Origin: Myxocyprinus asiaticus
Lineage: Eukaryota > Chordata > Actinopteri > Cypriniformes > Catostomidae
DNA: 64,000 nucleotides
Assembly: GCF_019703515.2 (NCBI RefSeq)
Contig: NC_059346.1
Coordinates: 53,330,001-53,394,000, forward strand
Reading direction: 5' to 3'
The notes under the pieces are model-generated. The model saw nothing but the letters and a program-made list of their open reading frames with translations. It had not been told where the DNA came from and ran no database searches. The position numbers and the translations under genes are program-made. Below, one piece after another: positions 1 to 11,901 of this stretch (positions are counted from its first letter, which is position 1; each line of letters opens with the position of its first letter).

Positions 1-1966
1 AAAGTATGGAGTGCCACAGGGATCAGTTTTAGGGCCTCTGCTTTTCTCCTTGTATATGCTTCCCCTGGGAGATATTATCAGTATCGTGGAATAAGTTTCC
101 ACTGTTATGCCGACGATACCCAATTTTATATTTCTTCAAAACCTGATGAGATTTCACAATTCTCCAAATTAGCAGAGTGTATCAATGAAATAAATGATTG
201 GATGGCCAGAAATTTCCATCTACTCAATTCCGACAAAACAGAGATACTAATTATTGGATAAAACCTCTGAAAACCTCTGAAAATAAGCCGCAAAAATATC
301 ATTTGACTCTCGATGGATATACTGTTACATCATCTTCAACACCGAAGAACTTAGGTGTTATATTTGATACAAATCTGTCCTTTGAAAATCAAATTACCAA
401 TGTTTGTAGAACAGCATTTTTCCACCTAAGAAATATTGTTAAATTACAACACATGCTCTCTGTTGCTGATGCCAAAAAACTAATTCATGCGTTCATGACC
501 TCAAGACTAGATTATTGTAATGCATTACTGGAGAGATGTCCAGCAAGATCAATAAATAAACTTCAATTGGTTCAAAATGCAGCAGCCAGAGTGCTGACGA
601 AAACCAAGAAATATTATCATATTAGCCCCATGTTATCGTCATTACATTGGCTACCTGTTAAATTTCGTATTCATTTTAAAATTCTGTTAACTACGTACAA
701 AATTTTGAATGGTCTAGCTCCGCAGTACTTAAGTGACCTTCTGACACACTATATTCCATCACGTTCATTACGATCGCAAAATTCTGGCCTGTTAATAGTT
801 CCTAGAATATCAAAATCCACAAAAGGAGGTAGGTCCTTTTCATATTTGGCTCCTAAACTATGGAATAGTCTCCCTAACACTGTTCGAGATGCAGACACAC
901 TCACTCAGTTTAAGTCTAGACTAAAGACTCATCTATTTAGCCAGGCATACACCAACTTTATCCTTCAACTCACAGTTAGGCTGCTTTAGTTAGGTCTGCC
1001 GGAACCAGAAACAGTGATCATGATCTATAACTCTGCAATAAATTTAATGGCATCTATGCTAACATTATTTTATTTGTTTCCCTGTCTCAACCTCGGGACT
1101 CCTATACTGAGGTCACCAGAACCGGCTGGATCCAGCTCCATTCCTGTTTCGTGTTGGACTCCACTGCTACGTGTCGCTGTGTGATGATGACTAATAGCAG
1201 CCGGTGCCAGCCAAACATCATTTCAGTCTATTATGTGGACTTCAGAGGATGAACTGATGCCAACTCCAACCATAAGACATGGGATACTTCATATGCCATT
1301 GCCTGAACCTTGGATTTAAGATAAACCTCACCGAAATTACTGGCCAGGTTGAACTGCATCACCTCGGTCTAATGATGGACTACACTCTTGAAATGGAATA
1401 CATAGACTATCAATTAATTGCCAACAAAACCCTTCATCAGCCAACTAACAAGGACAATTGCATATATGTGAACTTCTGCAGTTAATCCAGGATGGACTTC
1501 AAAGACATTAGTCATTAATCTTACAGTTCATACAAAATCTTTATTCTAAATACTGACCCTTAACACTTAGTTTAATAATTTTAAACCATGACTTGCACTA
1601 TACATAAGTAATATTGGCATTATATTCATGATGTTAACCAGAGGGGAACTGGCTCCCACAGAGAGTCTGGTTTCTCCCAAGGTTATTTTTCTCCATTAAC
1701 CAACATCTTATGGAGTTTTGTGTTCCTTGCCACAGTCGCCTTCGGCTTGCTTACTGGGGTTATAAATACAATTATTATTTAATTACTTATTTTTAAACAC
1801 AATTCACAATCGTATTTTATCAAACTACACAATGATGACTCTAAGACATTATAGATATTACAGTTTTATCTTCTGTTAATGCATGATCTTCTGTAAAGCT
1901 ACTTTGAAACGATGTGTGTTGTGAAAGGCACTATACAAATAAAAATGACTTGACTTGACTTGACTT
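1..1966 (+). mobile_element. L2-clade LINE, 3' part (RT palm to tail), decayed
   Basis: The sequence enters inside reverse transcriptase: a [13 protein letters not shown] motif, then YADDTQFYI near 103-129 with both catalytic Asp kept, then about 260 codons of the L2/CR1-type C-terminus at 198-989 (LDYCNALL, QNAAARVL, HWLPV, APKLWNSLP). Frameshifts near 90 and 260 break it. The 3' UTR runs to the pentamer tail TGACT repeated at about 1947-1966, a usual end for this clade. The 5' part lies off the left edge. Confidence 0.85.
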
Positions 1967-1974
1967 AATGCATT

Positions 1975-2700
1975 TTAGCCCTCACAGATGTGCTCGTCCA
2001 TAGACATTCAGTCTAATTTTCAGCTCATGCACCACCCCCATTGTTTCATTGTATATCTCAGCCTCTGAGTCAACTAGACGCTCAATATAACTGTTATTAG
2101 AAAGCTGAGGTCCTCCCCTTAGCGATTATATTTTATGATCAATAGTTGAAAACATATTTTTCTGATGATTTGTTTAGTATGCTTTTCCTGCTGAACTGTA
2201 TATTTTGTTCTGGACATCTAAGATATAACATTGGCTTATTCAGCCAAGCAAGCTCACAGACAAGTAAAAAAATGTTTTTAGAAAATGTAATGTAAAAACA
2301 GAAATAAAATTTTTGGCTACTTGGGACTTACAGCAGAAATTATTGGCGCATAAAAGAGACGTTTGAATTTGATGACTTACAGAAATAATTTTTCACTTTG
2401 TGATTCTTTTGAAATTATTTCTGTGGTATTAAGGCAACAAAAATAACTGTACAGAGCTTTCACTGAATATATGCCTTTTCCATTTAGGTGCTATGTGAAA
2501 GAGTTTTATTTTCATATAAATATTTCTACTCCATTAACTCTAGGGGTTGCTAATTTGCAGCACGAATGATTTGAGGCCTTATTTTGTTATATTATGTAGC
2601 ATAAATGCAGAGGTGATTGTTATCTCTGAAAAATTCTGATTCTAAGCTTTCAAATGTTACCTCATATGTCTGACTTATGTTTATGGGGATTTTAAAATTT
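1975..2700 (+). repeat. dispersed repeat family X, copy 1
   Basis: About 700 bases that recur at 19075-19745. Shared blocks include tttagccctcacagatgtgc, aattttcag(c/t)tcatgcacc, and catatttttctgatgatttg. No long reading frame or terminal repeats are visible. The family is not one I recognise. Confidence 0.75.
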
Positions 2701-2725
2701 TAAGCATAATCTTTTTTCACGATAT

Positions 2726-3150
2726 AGGGTTAAAGGGATAGTTCATCCCAAAATGTGTACTTTTGACTTTCTTTCTTCTGCTGAACGAAAATGAAGATTT
2801 TTAGAGGAATATTTCAGCTCTGTAGGTCCATACAATGCAAGTGAATGGTGACCAGAACTCAGATGGTCCAAAAAAGGACATAAAGGCAGCATAAAAGTAA
2901 TCCATACGACCCCAGTGGTTAAATCCATGTCTTCAGAAGCAATATGATAAGAGTGGCTAAGAAACAGATCAATGTTTAAGTCCTTTTTTACTTTAAATCT
3001 ACACTTTCACTTCCACATTCAGCCACTCTAGGTTGGGACTGGTCAAAAGTGGAGATTTATAGTAAAAAAGGACTTAAATATTGATCTGTTTCTCATCCGC
3101 ACCTATCATATCGCTTCTGGAGACATGGATTTAAGCACTCTCATAGAATC
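2726..3150. mobile_element. MITE with TTAAAGGGATAGTTCA end (partial palindrome)
   Basis: It starts ttaaagggatagttcatccc at about 2729 and carries the internal text gtccatacaatgcaagtgaa typical of a very common cyprinid foldback element. Related copies are at 34140-34650, 35010-35180 and 63190-63580. The arms around 2880-3010 and 3040-3130 are partly complementary. TTAA at the end suggests piggyBac-like target use; this is inference. Confidence 0.6.
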
Positions 3151-3239
3151 ACTTTACTATACTAACATTTATATAAGTAAAATGGCAGATTATCAGTTCA
3201 TAAATACTTACTTTTGCCCTGTTCCTCACACAATGCTAG

Positions 3240-3405
3240 ATATATCAAAGTACTACGGTAGTACCATGGTATTTTCTTAAGTACTTTAAAGCACCATGTA
3301 AATACATTAGTATGTGAATTTGGCAATCATATATTGAAATACTATGACAGTACCATGGTATTCTTTGAAGTTTGAAGCACCATGTACATAAAGAATGGTA
3401 AATAA
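3240..3405. repeat. accatggta-rich dispersed repeat, copy 1
   Basis: Two sub-units each contain agtaccatggtattctt followed by agcaccatgta. Related segments occur at 26720-27230, 51505-51680 and 59230-59430. Family unknown to me. Confidence 0.6.
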
Positions 3406-3484
3406 ATATGATAATTGTATATCAAAGTGCCTTAGTATTACCATCTGATACCATCAGATTTCAGAGTGTAATAGCCCAGATGTA

Positions 3485-3486
<2 letters not shown>

Positions 3487-3519
<33 letters not shown>
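3487..3519 (+). repeat. (CA)n microsatellite
   Basis: About 16 perfect CA units. Confidence 0.95.
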
Positions 3520-3529
3520 GGAATTTGGC

Positions 3530-5450
3530 CACAGAACAGAAGCTCCCAGTACATACAGAAATACAACAGCTATATACAGAAGTACATAATATGAATAGTA
3601 GTGTATATGTATGTAGAATTATTATATACAGAAATGAGCAAAGGAAATGTATATGTATATGTATACGGGTTTGTACAGGTAGTAGTATAAATATGAAAAA
3701 TTAAATATTAAAATAGTGATTTTGCATATTGAACACATTGGTTTGTATAAGTAGCATGTAAAATATGAATTTACAGGTTTTTTTTACATGCTCATACATT
3801 TTATATTGCACCATACTGCTTACTTCTATACAGTAATGCAATATATTAAACTATACTGTACCATGGCTTTGATGAACGTCATGTGAATAAGTCTTTTTGA
3901 TGCTTTGTCTATGACCGTATGCTCTATGCATCGAGTTATAAAACAAATTAAGAAGCTTAAATGTAGCAAGCTACTTTTGGTGTGTAGCATGTAGTGTAAC
4001 CAAAGTGTAGCTTTCATCTTAGCTTTACTAATTTTTTGATTTTTCCATCTGGAGACATTGAGGTAATTTAAGAATTCCTTTACATCTGCTTTCAAGGATG
4101 CTTATGGGCACCTTTAAGACCAGGGTGAGCTGTCAAATGTAAATGAGATGCAACCTGAGTGTCTTGCCCTAGATCCAGTGGAGTAGAAGATGAGGGTGTT
4201 TTCCCTTAGGTCCTCCTGTCAATCCAAACAAGCTGTACTCCAGCAGATTACATTTTTCCACCTTGGTTAGTGGGCAAGGGTAAAGAAAAATATTCATTCC
4301 TGACACAACCTCTGTATGTGTACAATCCATGTGGTCTTCCTACACAGTGAAGATACTGTGAAATAAAATATACAGAAGATATATATATATAAAAAAAAAA
4401 AAAGAAAATGAGACCAACACATTTTAAACCAATTTTATTTTTCAAAAGCCTCCGCTGATAAACTCTGTACTCTGGTAGCACTGACACACAAACTTCTGTA
4501 TCTCAAGCCACAAGTGGGGTAGAAAATCAATCACTAAACTGAATCAAAATGATGCCTTTCTCCTGGTGCAATTGCTCAGTCCTAAATTTTTCTGAATTCT
4601 CACTTTCCCCGATAATAAAATCATTGTGGTTTTTCCTCTGTAACATGGGAAAAGTCAGCAGTACTCCAGGGGAAAGCATCGATCTAAAAGCCTCTGGACT
4701 CTGTCGATCTCCCCTCCTGTCTTCGCAATGTGGATTTTCCTCTTCACTGAGTGTGCCTGAGCAATCAAAAAGCATCTTCACTGGCTTGGAAATGTGGCAA
4801 AGAGGTCAAGTACAAGTTCCTCCCACAGTCAGCAGAAAACTTTTCTTGGCAGTGCTTGAATGCTCTGCTTGGCACCATTGTTGAAGTTGAGAAAAACAAC
4901 AAAAGGCCTCCACATGACTCATGTCTTCTCAATCTGTTTGAGAGTGTTATGGTTGAAAAAATACAACCATGACAGAAACAGCAGGGTGAAATAATTGTAC
5001 AACAAGGTCTGTGCAAAGTGTAAATCTAACATTATCCATTTTATCTTAAACCATAATAGAGTTGGGGGGAAATCAATATTTCAAAGTATTGGGATATTTC
5101 CTTACAATACTGTACCAAAACCCTAATGCCAAGAATCAATATGTTTAGTTACATTTTTCACATTAATATATTCTGAGCTAGAAATATAAGGCCAAAAACA
5201 TACAGTAAGCAAGTATGTGTACACAGAGGTGAGCACTTGGCCAACACATTGCCAATGCACAGTCCGGTTAAACATAACATGTTTTCTTGCGTTACTGTGG
5301 TAGTAACAAACCTTAGTACTCAGGGGGCAATAGAGTTACCTTCAAAAGTCTGAGCCATTTGTTTTTATTTAGGTAACACTAACACTAACAGACTCAGAAT
5401 AACTCGATTTGGGTGGGGCGTGTCACGTTTAGCAACTGTTGTTGCTGATC
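3530..5450. other. intergenic, mostly non-repetitive; GC-richer block 4520-4950
   Basis: I see no gene here. Short frames on both strands around 4527-5016 overlap each other and show no family signature. The block 4520-4950 is less AT-rich than its surroundings and lacks repeat hallmarks. A poly-A run lies at about 4391-4403. Confidence 0.5.
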
Positions 5451-5459
5451 ATTCCCTCC

Positions 5460-5615
5460 TCAGTCGATGGGTCTGTCACATTCACCGATGAAGAACGGAG
5501 GATAGGTAATAATTATAAGGTATAATTTGTCATACAAACAGGCATGTTGTCTCCAAAGAGCAATGAGCCTCTCCTTCATATGCACCATCCACACGCACTT
5601 TCCATTGGATGCCAT
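5460..5615 (-). pseudogene. MADF-like domain fragment, 51 codons (candidate exon or relic)
   Basis: On the minus strand an ATG at 5615 opens MASNGKCVWMVHMKERLIAL then WRQHACLYDKLYL, closing at a stop at 5460-5462. The pattern ERLIALWRxHxCLYD is the opening helix of MADF (Myb/SANT-like) domains, common in fish as Harbinger-associated or host DNA-binding proteins. After CLYD the usual continuation is absent and no donor site is obvious, so this is a fragment. A second minus-strand frame immediately upstream (5576-5820) overlaps it in another frame. Either a lone first exon or a pseudogene; function not assignable. Confidence 0.35.
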
Positions 5616-5849
5616 TTTGTTCTGCAGAAATATTTAGCTTCCATCCTCTGAAAATCTTCTGGAAAACATTCTTTTACTTCACCTTTATCTGTGAACTGGA
5701 CTTCAGCCTGAAACTCATTGGTCACTTTCCTTGGCCACATGTACCCATCCCATTGACTGCCAGCGATAATTTCAAACATGCCGGATGTTGTTTGATGAAT
5801 GATTATCTCAGCAGAGTGTCCAGACGGTCAAGGGATTAACAACCTCCAG

Positions 5850-6300
5850 CTGGCAGACTAATGCATACTCCATCTCCCTCCACCTGGCTGGTGATCATGT
5901 AAATAAATTAATTTTCTCTTCAAACTGTTTTTCTGCCATTACAGTAGTTGACTTGACAGAGAAAACTCATCGTAAAAACGAACAGTTCACACTAATGTCC
6001 ACTATTGCACCCCTTGTGGCAGCATTGAAAATGCAATGCACACTTGCTCTGTGTTATGAATTATGGTCTGATATATTTTGGAAAGAAACAACACACAAAA
6101 TTGAAAAAGCTTGCATATAACTAGAGGCATCAGCATTCAAATACTTTAATAAAGTATGTTATGCTCTACACTGCTTCTATGGCTCTATGATGAAGTAAAG
6201 CAGGAGGTTCAGTAAATTCGTGCACAAAAGACCGAAGTGCAATGAAGATGAATAAAAAAAGCAAATGAGTAAAAGATTGCAATATATCACAGATTTTAAT
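5850..6300. other. no feature seen
   Basis: AT-rich DNA without frames, terminal repeats or tandem structure that I can detect. Confidence 0.5.
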
Positions 6301-6418
6301 TGCAATACACTAAACGTACTGTAAAGAATCTGAATATTAGTATGTCACAACACAGATATCAGTATAATATCGAATCAATAGGTCCCTCCTGATTCCCACG
6401 CCTACAGTAATACTTACA
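6301..6418 (+). repeat. ~110-bp repeat pair, copy 1 (copy 2 at 8690-8787)
   Basis: The segments gtcacaacacagatatca and aataggtccctcctgattcc occur in the same order and spacing at 8715-8765. Copy 2 ends exactly where the L1 target duplication begins. Confidence 0.7.
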
Positions 6419-7675
6419 GTGGTGGTTAGTGGGATTCACAGTCAGCCATGATTACTTTAAATAATGAGTGAAAGTGTCAAATAACAGGATGGTTACTGAG
6501 ATTAAGTAGTATTCGGCTGATCATGTGATTCTAACATGGCAACCCCCATGTGCGGACCCTCTCCATGTAGAATAAAACAGCTTTTATAAGATTGCTGATA
6601 TGAGTCTTGATTTTAATGTGAGTGCTCATGATTTCCTTCATATATTGCAAAATTACAATTCATGTCTTTAGGAGTAAAACTATTAAATGAGGAAACAATT
6701 ACTGAGTGCACCTTTAATAGCATTTCAATGGATGCTGTATACTGGGTAAATTGAGGTAACGACTAGTGATGGGTTGTTCATGAACGACTGTCTCAGAGAG
6801 TGATTCGTTCATTTTGTCATGGCCACACACAAAATGTATAATTTGTGTTTCGTTCCACAGGCTCTTTACAGGAAATGGAAATGATTAGTTCACCTCCCAA
6901 CTGGTGCTGCGTCCGAATATCCATACTTCCTTACTACACAGTATGCTGAAAACAGTAAGCCAATGGAGTAGTATGTCCGAATGCTCAGTATTCATAAAAC
7001 GGTAAGCAAGAAATACACTTTAGGATTCCATAATGCCTCGGGAGCTGAAGAAACGTAACGTTCAAAACGCTGCATTTAAAAGAATGGCGGTGAACCATGA
7101 ATATGACATTTCTTTTCAACTTTAATTGATATGTACTGTATACCAAGAAAGTTGTTCCTTGTGCTTAAATGATGCTTTTTTAACCAAACCAGTGTTGATT
7201 ATTTTCTCAGTTATTACGTCATATCTTCAGGTAATGGGTCAATACCCACATCCAGGGATTAAGTATGTCTGAAATTTATCCATACTACTCGCATGCATAC
7301 CTAAAGTATGCACTGTTTTACCGGTCGAAAAGTGCATCCTTCATCAAATACAATACATACTGTGACAGTACGCGATTTCGGACGCAGGGTGGGTCTTCGG
7401 GTATGAGTCTTTTATTCATTTGTCATGTGACAGCCGCGAAGGCTCTGTACAGGAAACAGAAATTATTAGATAACCTTCTGACTGGGGGTGCATCTCATCT
7501 TGCTCCCTAGCTATGTTGTGAATCAGTACTGTACATCGTGAATGTGAATTCGGACACTGGAAAGGGTGTTCATCCACTGAACATTAGGACACTTATGACT
7601 CATTCATCTATGATATGATAACGAGGTCACGCATTTGAACGCAGCAGTTATTAATCAGCAACATCGCTGTATGAG

Positions 7676-8285
7676 GCTATGTCCACATTCATCCAGATAC
7701 ATTTGAAAATTGTGTTTTCATTTATGAAAAACACTCTGCATCCACACTGCCATTTTCAAGCATTTTCAAAAAGTTGCTCATCCACACTAAAACGTATGAA
7801 AACTCTTAAATCCCCTTATAGCGCATGTGGAAAATCACCATTCCATGTATGGTCTGAGACGCAATTGTCCTTGTGTTCCGTCACCGGACAGCAATTCCGA
7901 GTAAACATCCCGTCGCCTTTGAAGGAATGCATTGTGAAGGTTTTACAAAGTAAATGTTATCTTTAACAACGCTATCAAAAGTGAATAGCAGGCACAACAA
8001 TGCCGATACAATATGTGCCGCCATCTTGATTTATTTGGGTTGAATGGATGACATGACTGTGTCAAATGACAACAAATATGTAATTGTTTTCAGATATCTC
8101 AGTTTTCACTGTCCACTGTACAACGTGAAGACGGCATTTTGTTATTTATTTATCCACTTGGGAGAGCGTTTTCGAAAAAGCTCAGTTTTTGGTGTCAAAA
8201 ATGCCATCTTAGTGTGGGCGGAAGGCCTAAACATCGTGAAATTAATGCGATTTTAAACTAAGACATTAGTGTGGACGTGGTCTAA
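7676..8285. mobile_element. foldback MITE (gtccacatt ... tagtgtggacgtgg)
   Basis: The left part tatgtccacattcatccag and right part attagtgtggacgtggtct are inverted. Inside, tgaaaa/ttttcgaaaaa motifs are also inverted. No coding capacity. Confidence 0.5.
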
Positions 8286-9084
8286 ATGACTCTGTAGTGC
8301 ATTTTCATTGTAGATATTAAAACATGCATTGATATTATGAAAGATAAAAGACATAAAAGAAGAAATGGAGTGTATTTTAATCTTCTTAAAAAAGATTATA
8401 AAATTTAAAAGACTGTTTCTCTTTCATGGTAATTATGGATGAAAGATATTACAACTCTTGTAAAGAGAAAATAAGGCTTTGACTTTGTAATTTTACACTT
8501 GCACTCATCAAGACCTGAGGGACCTTAGAAGACCTGACAGTGCTTCGAGTAAGGGATGGTAGTGAGCAACGATGCTGGTTTTTACGGTAAATTCAGAGAA
8601 TTAGGGAGTGAATGTACTGGACCGATTTTGTGATTATGACAGCCCTAGAAATGACTGACTCCCTGGCCAGTGCACTAACTATTAAACAGACTGTAAAGAA
8701 TCACAATATTATTGTGTCACAACACAGATATCAATATAATATCATATCAATAGGTCCCTCCTGATTCCCACGCCTACAGAAATACTTAAGTTTGTCTTCT
8801 ATGCAACATTTTGGGATCCCCAGACCTCAGTTTTACAGGTATTTACAACTGTGCCATCTGCTTTGTACTATTTTTGGGAGTAGCACACACCCCACTAAGG
8901 AGGCAAATGCTTTGGGAGAGGTGATTGCGGCTTTTGGAAAAGGTCATGAGGCATCAGTGTACTACTCCCTGTTAATTCAGAGTATGGGGGACGGAGCCTT
9001 AACTTTAAATGGGGCAGGTATTTGGAGTTTTTGGAGGGCTCTCGGGTGGGGTGTGGAGAGAGTAGTGTAAAATAGTTAGTATGA

Positions 9085-9130
9085 TTATTATGTGTGTATG
9101 TATGTATGTATGTATGTGTATATATATGTG

Positions 9131-9181
<51 letters not shown>

Positions 9182-9213
9182 TTTTTTTATATATATGTAT
9201 ATATATATGTGTG
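9085..9213 (+). repeat. (TG/TATG)n-(TA)n microsatellite in L1 3' UTR
   Basis: Tracts of TATG, then about 20 TA units at 9136-9176, then mixed TA/TG. Confidence 0.9.
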
Positions 9214-9312
9214 TCTGTTTGATTTTTATTTCTATATATTTACTTATGTTTGACCACAGGGTTGTTTTTTGGGGGGGCGGGTAGGGGGGTTGTGGGGTTT
9301 AAATGTTGATTT

Positions 9313-9316
<4 letters not shown>

Positions 9317-9399
<83 letters not shown>

Positions 9400-9416
9400 C
9401 TGTGTGTGTGTGTGTG
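9317..9416 (+). repeat. (TA)n(TG)n compound microsatellite
   Basis: About 28 TA units followed by about 20 TG units with one interruption. Confidence 0.93.
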
Positions 9417-9719
9417 TTTACATTTCATTGTTATTGTGTGATTTAATAAAAAATGTTAATTACAAAAAAAAAGTTTGTCTACTATGCTGAGCCTAGTAGT
9501 GATCACGTGACAAATAAACGAAAGACTCATATCCAAAGACCCAGTCGGGTGGTGAACTAATCATTTCTGTTTCCTGTAGAGCCGATTTGTGGCAGTCATG
9601 TAACAAATGAACGGAATTACTTGAATAATTAATTTTTTATTTTTTTCATTTTGCTGAACAAGATTCAAAGATCCAAGTCAGTAAAATGATCCGATCTTTC
9701 CATCACTTGTAATGACCGT

Positions 9720-10470
9720 CATTTGCAGCACATGTTGAGGGTGTGTAACACTATATAAATGCAATTCATTCACTTGCTTACGTGTGCTTTTATTCATCCA
9801 TTCATCCCTGCATTGTGTACGTTGTATTTAGCTGCAGGTGATGGAATTCAAACATTCAATCAAAGCAATCATTGATGTGTTTTATATTGTGCCGAGAGAA
9901 TCTTTGCAGACATTGTTGTAAGAGAATCAAAGAATCGCCTTCACAGAGCCTTTAAAACAATTTATCAAGACCTTTTTATTGCTCGGCACAAACAATATTT
10001 TGCCCTTCACATGCACATCAAATTTGTCCATTTATCTTGAAATGTTTGCATTAGATCAAGTTGTCCACTGTAAGGTGTGTAAACATGGGAAGTTTGTTCT
10101 TGTTGTGGCAACGACTAGTGTTGAGGATGAATAAAAAGATTTCTCAGATCAGTGATCTCTTGCAGGTGTTGTTAACTGTTTTTGAACCAGGAACCCCCAT
10201 CCAGACTGTGAGCCAACCCAGGGACCTCTTAATATAAAAAATGCAAAATATTATTGGTAACACTGTGTAACAACTTTCATTTATAAGATTAACAAGCATT
10301 ATTACATCATGCTAAACTAGTGTCAACCTAGTTTCTCAATTAGCAATGTCTTGGATTCATTGCACCATTGTCCAACAGAGAGATGATTTTACGCTCTATA
10401 GAAGCAACCATTTTAACAACAGATGATATAAGAGGTTGTTTCTTTCGACCTTAAATAAAAAAAAAAAACA
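9720..10470. other. no feature seen
   Basis: AT-rich intergenic sequence; nothing recognisable. Confidence 0.5.
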
Positions 10471-10479
10471 ATTGTTACT

Positions 10480-11783
10480 TACATTCTAATAATCTCTATG
10501 ACCCTTACCTGCAATCATACAGCACTGAGACGGCTCTCCTTTGGGTGGTTATTGACATCCTCCTGTCTGTGGATTCTGGGTCTACAAATATCTAATTTCT
10601 TCTTGACCTTAGCTCGGCCTTTGACACTGTTTGCCATGATATCCGTATTTCTCGTCTCTCTGAAATCACTGGTTCAGCTCTCACTTGGCTTACTTCTTAC
10701 CTCACTGATAGAAAATATTTTATTACTATACAGAAGTATAAATCTACCACTGCTCCTCTCACACAAGGTGTTACCCAGGGTTCAGTCCTTGGACCATTAC
10801 TGTTTATTATCTATTTACCTTAATTTTCACACTGATGATATCCAAATTTACCTTACCACCAGCTCTGACTCACCTTCACCTCCTGCTTCACTCACTGCAT
10901 GTATTAGCGACATTAAACAATGGATGTTCTTGAATTTCCTTAATCTAAATACAAATAAAACTGAAATACTGTTAATTGGCACTAATGCTCAAATAAAAAG
11001 ATTGGACCTCTGCATCGACATTGATGGGTTCAAATCAAGCCCTCCCACACTGTCCGTAATCTTGGCGTCCTATTTGACTCATCTCTTTCTTTTGATTCTC
11101 ACATTTCTATTGTCATTAAAAATGCTTTCTTCCATCTTCGGAATATTGCACGCTTCCAATATTCTCTCACATTGGCTGATGCTGAAACCCTACACATTGC
11201 AATGTCCTGCTTGTTGGCTTAACCACAAAAACCATTGCTAGGCTACAATATGTTCAAAATGCTGCAGCAAGAGTCCTAATTTTCACTAAGCGTTCTGATC
11301 ACATTACTGCTCTTCTGCATGATCTCCATTGGCCAGATTAAATACTAAATACTCCTTCTAACGTTTAAGGCTTGAAATAGTCTTGGCCCAACTTATTTGT
11401 CTTATTTACTCCACCCATATCTCTCACCTCGGTCTCTCATATCCTCTGAACTTGGTCTTTTGTCCGTTTCTAGATTTCAACTGGCCACAGACAGCGGAAG
11501 GTCATTCTATGTTGTTGCTCCTAAGCTGTGGAACTCACTGCCTCTTAATCTTCGCAATATCTGCTCTTTAACTGGTTTCAAGTCTCAGTTAAAAACATTA
11601 GCATTCATTTTGACTGACCATCTTAGATGTAACTGTTACTTTTTGATTTGCTGTCTCTTATGTGATCTGATGTTTTGTGTGTGTGTGTGTATTGTACCAG
11701 ATTGTATCAATGAAATATGTTAATTGTAAAGCGACCTTGAGCTTGGGAAAGGTGCTATATAAAATAAATGTATTCTTCTTCTT
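10480..11783 (+). mobile_element. second L2-like LINE remnant, more decayed
   Basis: The RT thumb/palm text [17 protein letters not shown] is followed by a deletion that removes the run-up to the catalytic box, leaving HTDDIQIYL. Later QNAAARVL, HDLHWPD and APKLWNSLPLN match the copy at the left edge. Several frameshifts are present. The 3' end is gcgaccttgagcttgggaaa...gctatataaaataaatg followed by a (TTC)n-like tail. Confidence 0.78.
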
Positions 11784-11901
11784 AATGTCTTGTCTGCTAA
11801 AATCAGTCTATGCTTTCCGAATTTCCAACATGCCCTCCAGTGGCTGAAGCTGGAACTACATTTGTGTGCATGCACACCTTCACACAATGCACTGTGCCAG
11901 A

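Larger units (their letters stand above)
8805..9470 (+). mobile_element. 5'-truncated L1-like LINE with 17-bp target duplication
   Basis: Residues after FGIPRPQFYRYLQL (8801-9070) resemble the C-terminal end of L1-type ORF2. The tail ends aataaaaaatgttaattac plus A9. Flanking copies aagtttgtcttctatgc (8788-8804) and aagtttgtctactatgc (9471-9487) differ at one base: the target-site duplication. The 3' UTR is expanded by microsatellites. Confidence 0.7.
6760..9711. mobile_element. composite hAT-like region with terminal agtgatgg/ccatcact ends
   Basis: The left edge reads agtgatgggttgttcatgaa at about 6764; the right edge reads gatctttccatcacttgt near 9693-9710. Similar sub-terminal segments (ggctctttacaggaaatgg, cgaaggctctgtacaggaaa, tttctgtttcctgtagagc) occur at about 6860, 7437 and 9565, the last inverted. 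I read this as a fish hAT-type element or nest interrupted by other repeats, including the foldback at 7676-8285 and an L1. Boundaries are uncertain and no transposase is visible. Confidence 0.4.

Noticed and set aside
4527..5016. Four overlapping frames of 73-111 codons on both strands
   Set aside because: They contradict one another, have no recognisable motif and no splice or promoter context; their openness follows from the local GC-richer composition.
9081..9490. Two short + strand frames rich in Tyr/Ile and Val/Cys
   Set aside because: They are translations of TA/TG microsatellites.
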